Shown piece after piece: positions 63,149 to 64,000 of a stretch of DNA of 64,000 bases. Position 1 is the stretch's first letter; each line of letters begins with the position of its first letter. The DNA is from Anaerolineaceae bacterium (GTDB taxonomy: Bacteria; Chloroflexota; Anaerolineae; Anaerolineales; Anaerolineaceae), in assembly GCA_016841365.1 (NCBI GenBank), contig JAENZI010000001.1:248001-312000 (forward strand). Reading direction: 5' to 3'. The notes beneath the pieces are model-generated. The model was not told where the DNA came from and did not search any database. It saw only the letters and a list, made by a program, of their open reading frames with translations. Both the position numbers and the translations under genes were made by a program.

Positions 63149-64000
63149 GTGATTGCTCCTGTGCTGCGAAGGTGTGATAGCGAGGTTTGGGCTCCCTGTA
63201 GGGAAAGCTCAAAAATGATTGGGCCATCGAAGTTTACTTTTAATAAATGGTCAAGCAACCATTTAGAATCAAGGTCGCCTGTTCCCAGGGGTTGATGGTC
63301 TTTACCATAGCCCAGCTCACCTGTTTTCATATAATTCAGGGAGTCATGCAAGTGTATCTCTGCCAGGCGGGGGAAGCAAGCAGTAAGGGCATCTTCTAAC
63401 GGTGCCTCACCAGAGAAACCCGCCAGAACATGGCCAGTGTCTAAACAAATAGAGAGATCAAGCAGTTCCGCAATCTCCAATGTAAGGTCCAAGGGGAATT
63501 CGATAGTCTCGATTGCGATTTGGCGGGAATCGATGCCCGTTTCTTCCAGTATCGTTTGAATCGAGCTGATTGCGCCACCCTGGAATTGTTTGAGCGCGAG
63601 GGATTTTGCGGCAGGAGGCAGGTCCATGCGATAGAATTCTGCGGCTAATGCCCCGGTGGCATGCAGTACGTAAAGTTCGGGCTTAAGGGGTTCGACGGCA
63701 TCCATGATTTCTAAAATCGCATCGACAGAGCCTAACCTGACAGGCTCTAATGGTGTGGAAGGTTCCACAGACCAAATTGGCAGGTGAAGCGTGTAAGAGA
63801 GGTCAAGGTTTTGTTTGAGGGCTGACAAGCGCTGAATATTTTTCTCTTCATACGCGGTCGGAAAGAACAACCCAAGATCGCCGCCTAACTCGATGTGCTG
63901 AAAACCCTGTTTTGCGAGGCCGCAAACCAGTTGACTGCGGTCAAAATTTAGGATGCCTTCGACGGCATCCCGTCCCGTAATGTTTGATGGAACGAGCTGC
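63145..64000 (-). CDS. CbiR-like TIM-barrel protein (5' end outside the window)
   Basis: The frame is open to the right edge, reading back from an in-frame TTG near 63870 through GFQHIELGGDLG and SNITGRDAVEG, so the start is beyond 64000. It is a xylose-isomerase-like TIM barrel: LSYTLHLPIW, ELYVLHATG, IAIETIEFPLDL, LSICLDTGHVLAGF and RLAEIHLHD give the metal-binding His, Glu, Asp pattern. The layout recalls CbiR, a cobamide-remodelling phosphodiesterase, but a general sugar phosphate isomerase/epimerase or AP-endonuclease-like protein is possible. It is coupled to the LarA-family gene by GTGA. Confidence 0.6.
   Translation of the reverse strand, partial: QLVPSNITGRDAVEGILNFDRSQLVCGLAKQGFQHIELGGDLGLFFPTAYEEKNIQRLSALKQNLDLSYTLHLPIWSVEPSTPLEPVRLGSVDAILEIMDAVEPLKPELYVLHATGALAAEFYRMDLPPAAKSLALKQFQGGAISSIQTILEETGIDSRQIAIETIEFPLDLTLEIAELLDLSICLDTGHVLAGFSGEAPLEDALTACFPRLAEIHLHDSLNYMKTGELGYGKDHQPLGTGDLDSKWLLDHLLKVNFDGPIIFELSLQGAQTSLSHLRSTGAIT

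Noticed and set aside
1-64000. CRISPR arrays, insertion sequences and prophage
   Set aside because: No regularly spaced repeats, transposase motifs or phage structural genes were seen. The only repeats are the tRNA-Pro units, the DUF333 repeats and single hairpins.

Overview
The window looks like chromosome of a member of the Chloroflexota, most likely class Anaerolineae. This is inferred from gene content only; no database search was possible. The signs are: secreted and lipid-anchored proteins with Thr/Pro-rich stalks; a LysM protein with an N-terminal four-Cys CPxLG-type segment; Ser/Thr kinases fused to SH3-like or FGE-like sensor domains; a PolB2-type polymerase; one polypeptide combining both NfnAB (sulfide dehydrogenase-like) subunits; and a Y-x-P-L motif in several secreted proteins. 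Composition is mid-GC, with AT-rich intergenic regions and an AT-rich island after a tRNA-Pro gene. Two tRNA genes (Pro-CGG, Glu-TTC) are present. No rRNA, CRISPR array or intact insertion sequence was seen.

Layout. 1-7600: end of an envelope/exopolysaccharide region, with a cell-surface stalk protein, a NTP_transf_5 protein, a BY-kinase (Wzz plus Wzc kinase), a LysM protein, its likely LMW phosphatase, and a DegT/DnrJ aminotransferase on the other strand. 7700-12350: membrane methyltransferase-like protein, beta-helix lipoprotein, dynamin-like GTPase and a 56-residue membrane peptide. 12640-18000: ZIP-transporter remnant, radical SAM protein, mutL, pfkB-type kinase and a reductive-dehalogenase homologue with N-terminal membrane helices. 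18050-22450: tRNA-Pro followed by duplicated tRNA-3'-end/terminator repeats, a serine hydrolase, a PH-domain protein, a methyltransferase fused to an Mrr-like nuclease domain, and a gene remnant. 22500-31900: housekeeping and metabolic genes (GNAT, LigD-type phosphoesterase, cold shock protein, GH4, fused NfnAB, TPR protein, phosphodiesterase, exonuclease).

31800-40760 holds the most interesting signal. Three minus-strand transcription units carry a GAAC-N4-GTTC palindrome (LexA/SOS-box type; one copy imperfect) touching or overlapping a TATACT -10 box. In two of them the start codon lies six bases after the -10 box, so the mRNAs should be leaderless. The units encode (a) a RecA/RadB-like protein without Walker A, a small helical protein and a B-family polymerase with a broken catalytic motif C; (b) a LuxR-type regulator; (c) a radical SAM DNA-repair-type protein with a helix-hairpin-helix end, a DUF6504 protein and a secreted protein. 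The polymerase and the RecA-like protein end in sequences resembling sliding-clamp binding motifs. The set looks like a PolB2-based damage-tolerance complex, similar in logic to ImuA-ImuB-DnaE2. An SRAP (YedK/HMCES-type) gene lies nearby without a visible box.

41000-64000: two XRE-cupin regulators, a secreted beta-propeller protein, tRNA-Glu, an IMPACT-family protein, a homodimer-type ABC exporter, a lipoprotein with three DUF333 repeats, a probable ~115-nt RNA with its own promoter and terminator (49215-49333, minus), a DtxR-family regulator, a DUF692 (MNIO-type) protein with a cupin partner, two paralogous Ser/Thr kinases, a heterodimeric ABC exporter with one degenerate ATP site, and an operon of a CbiR-like TIM-barrel protein, a LarA-family protein and an alpha/beta hydrolase.
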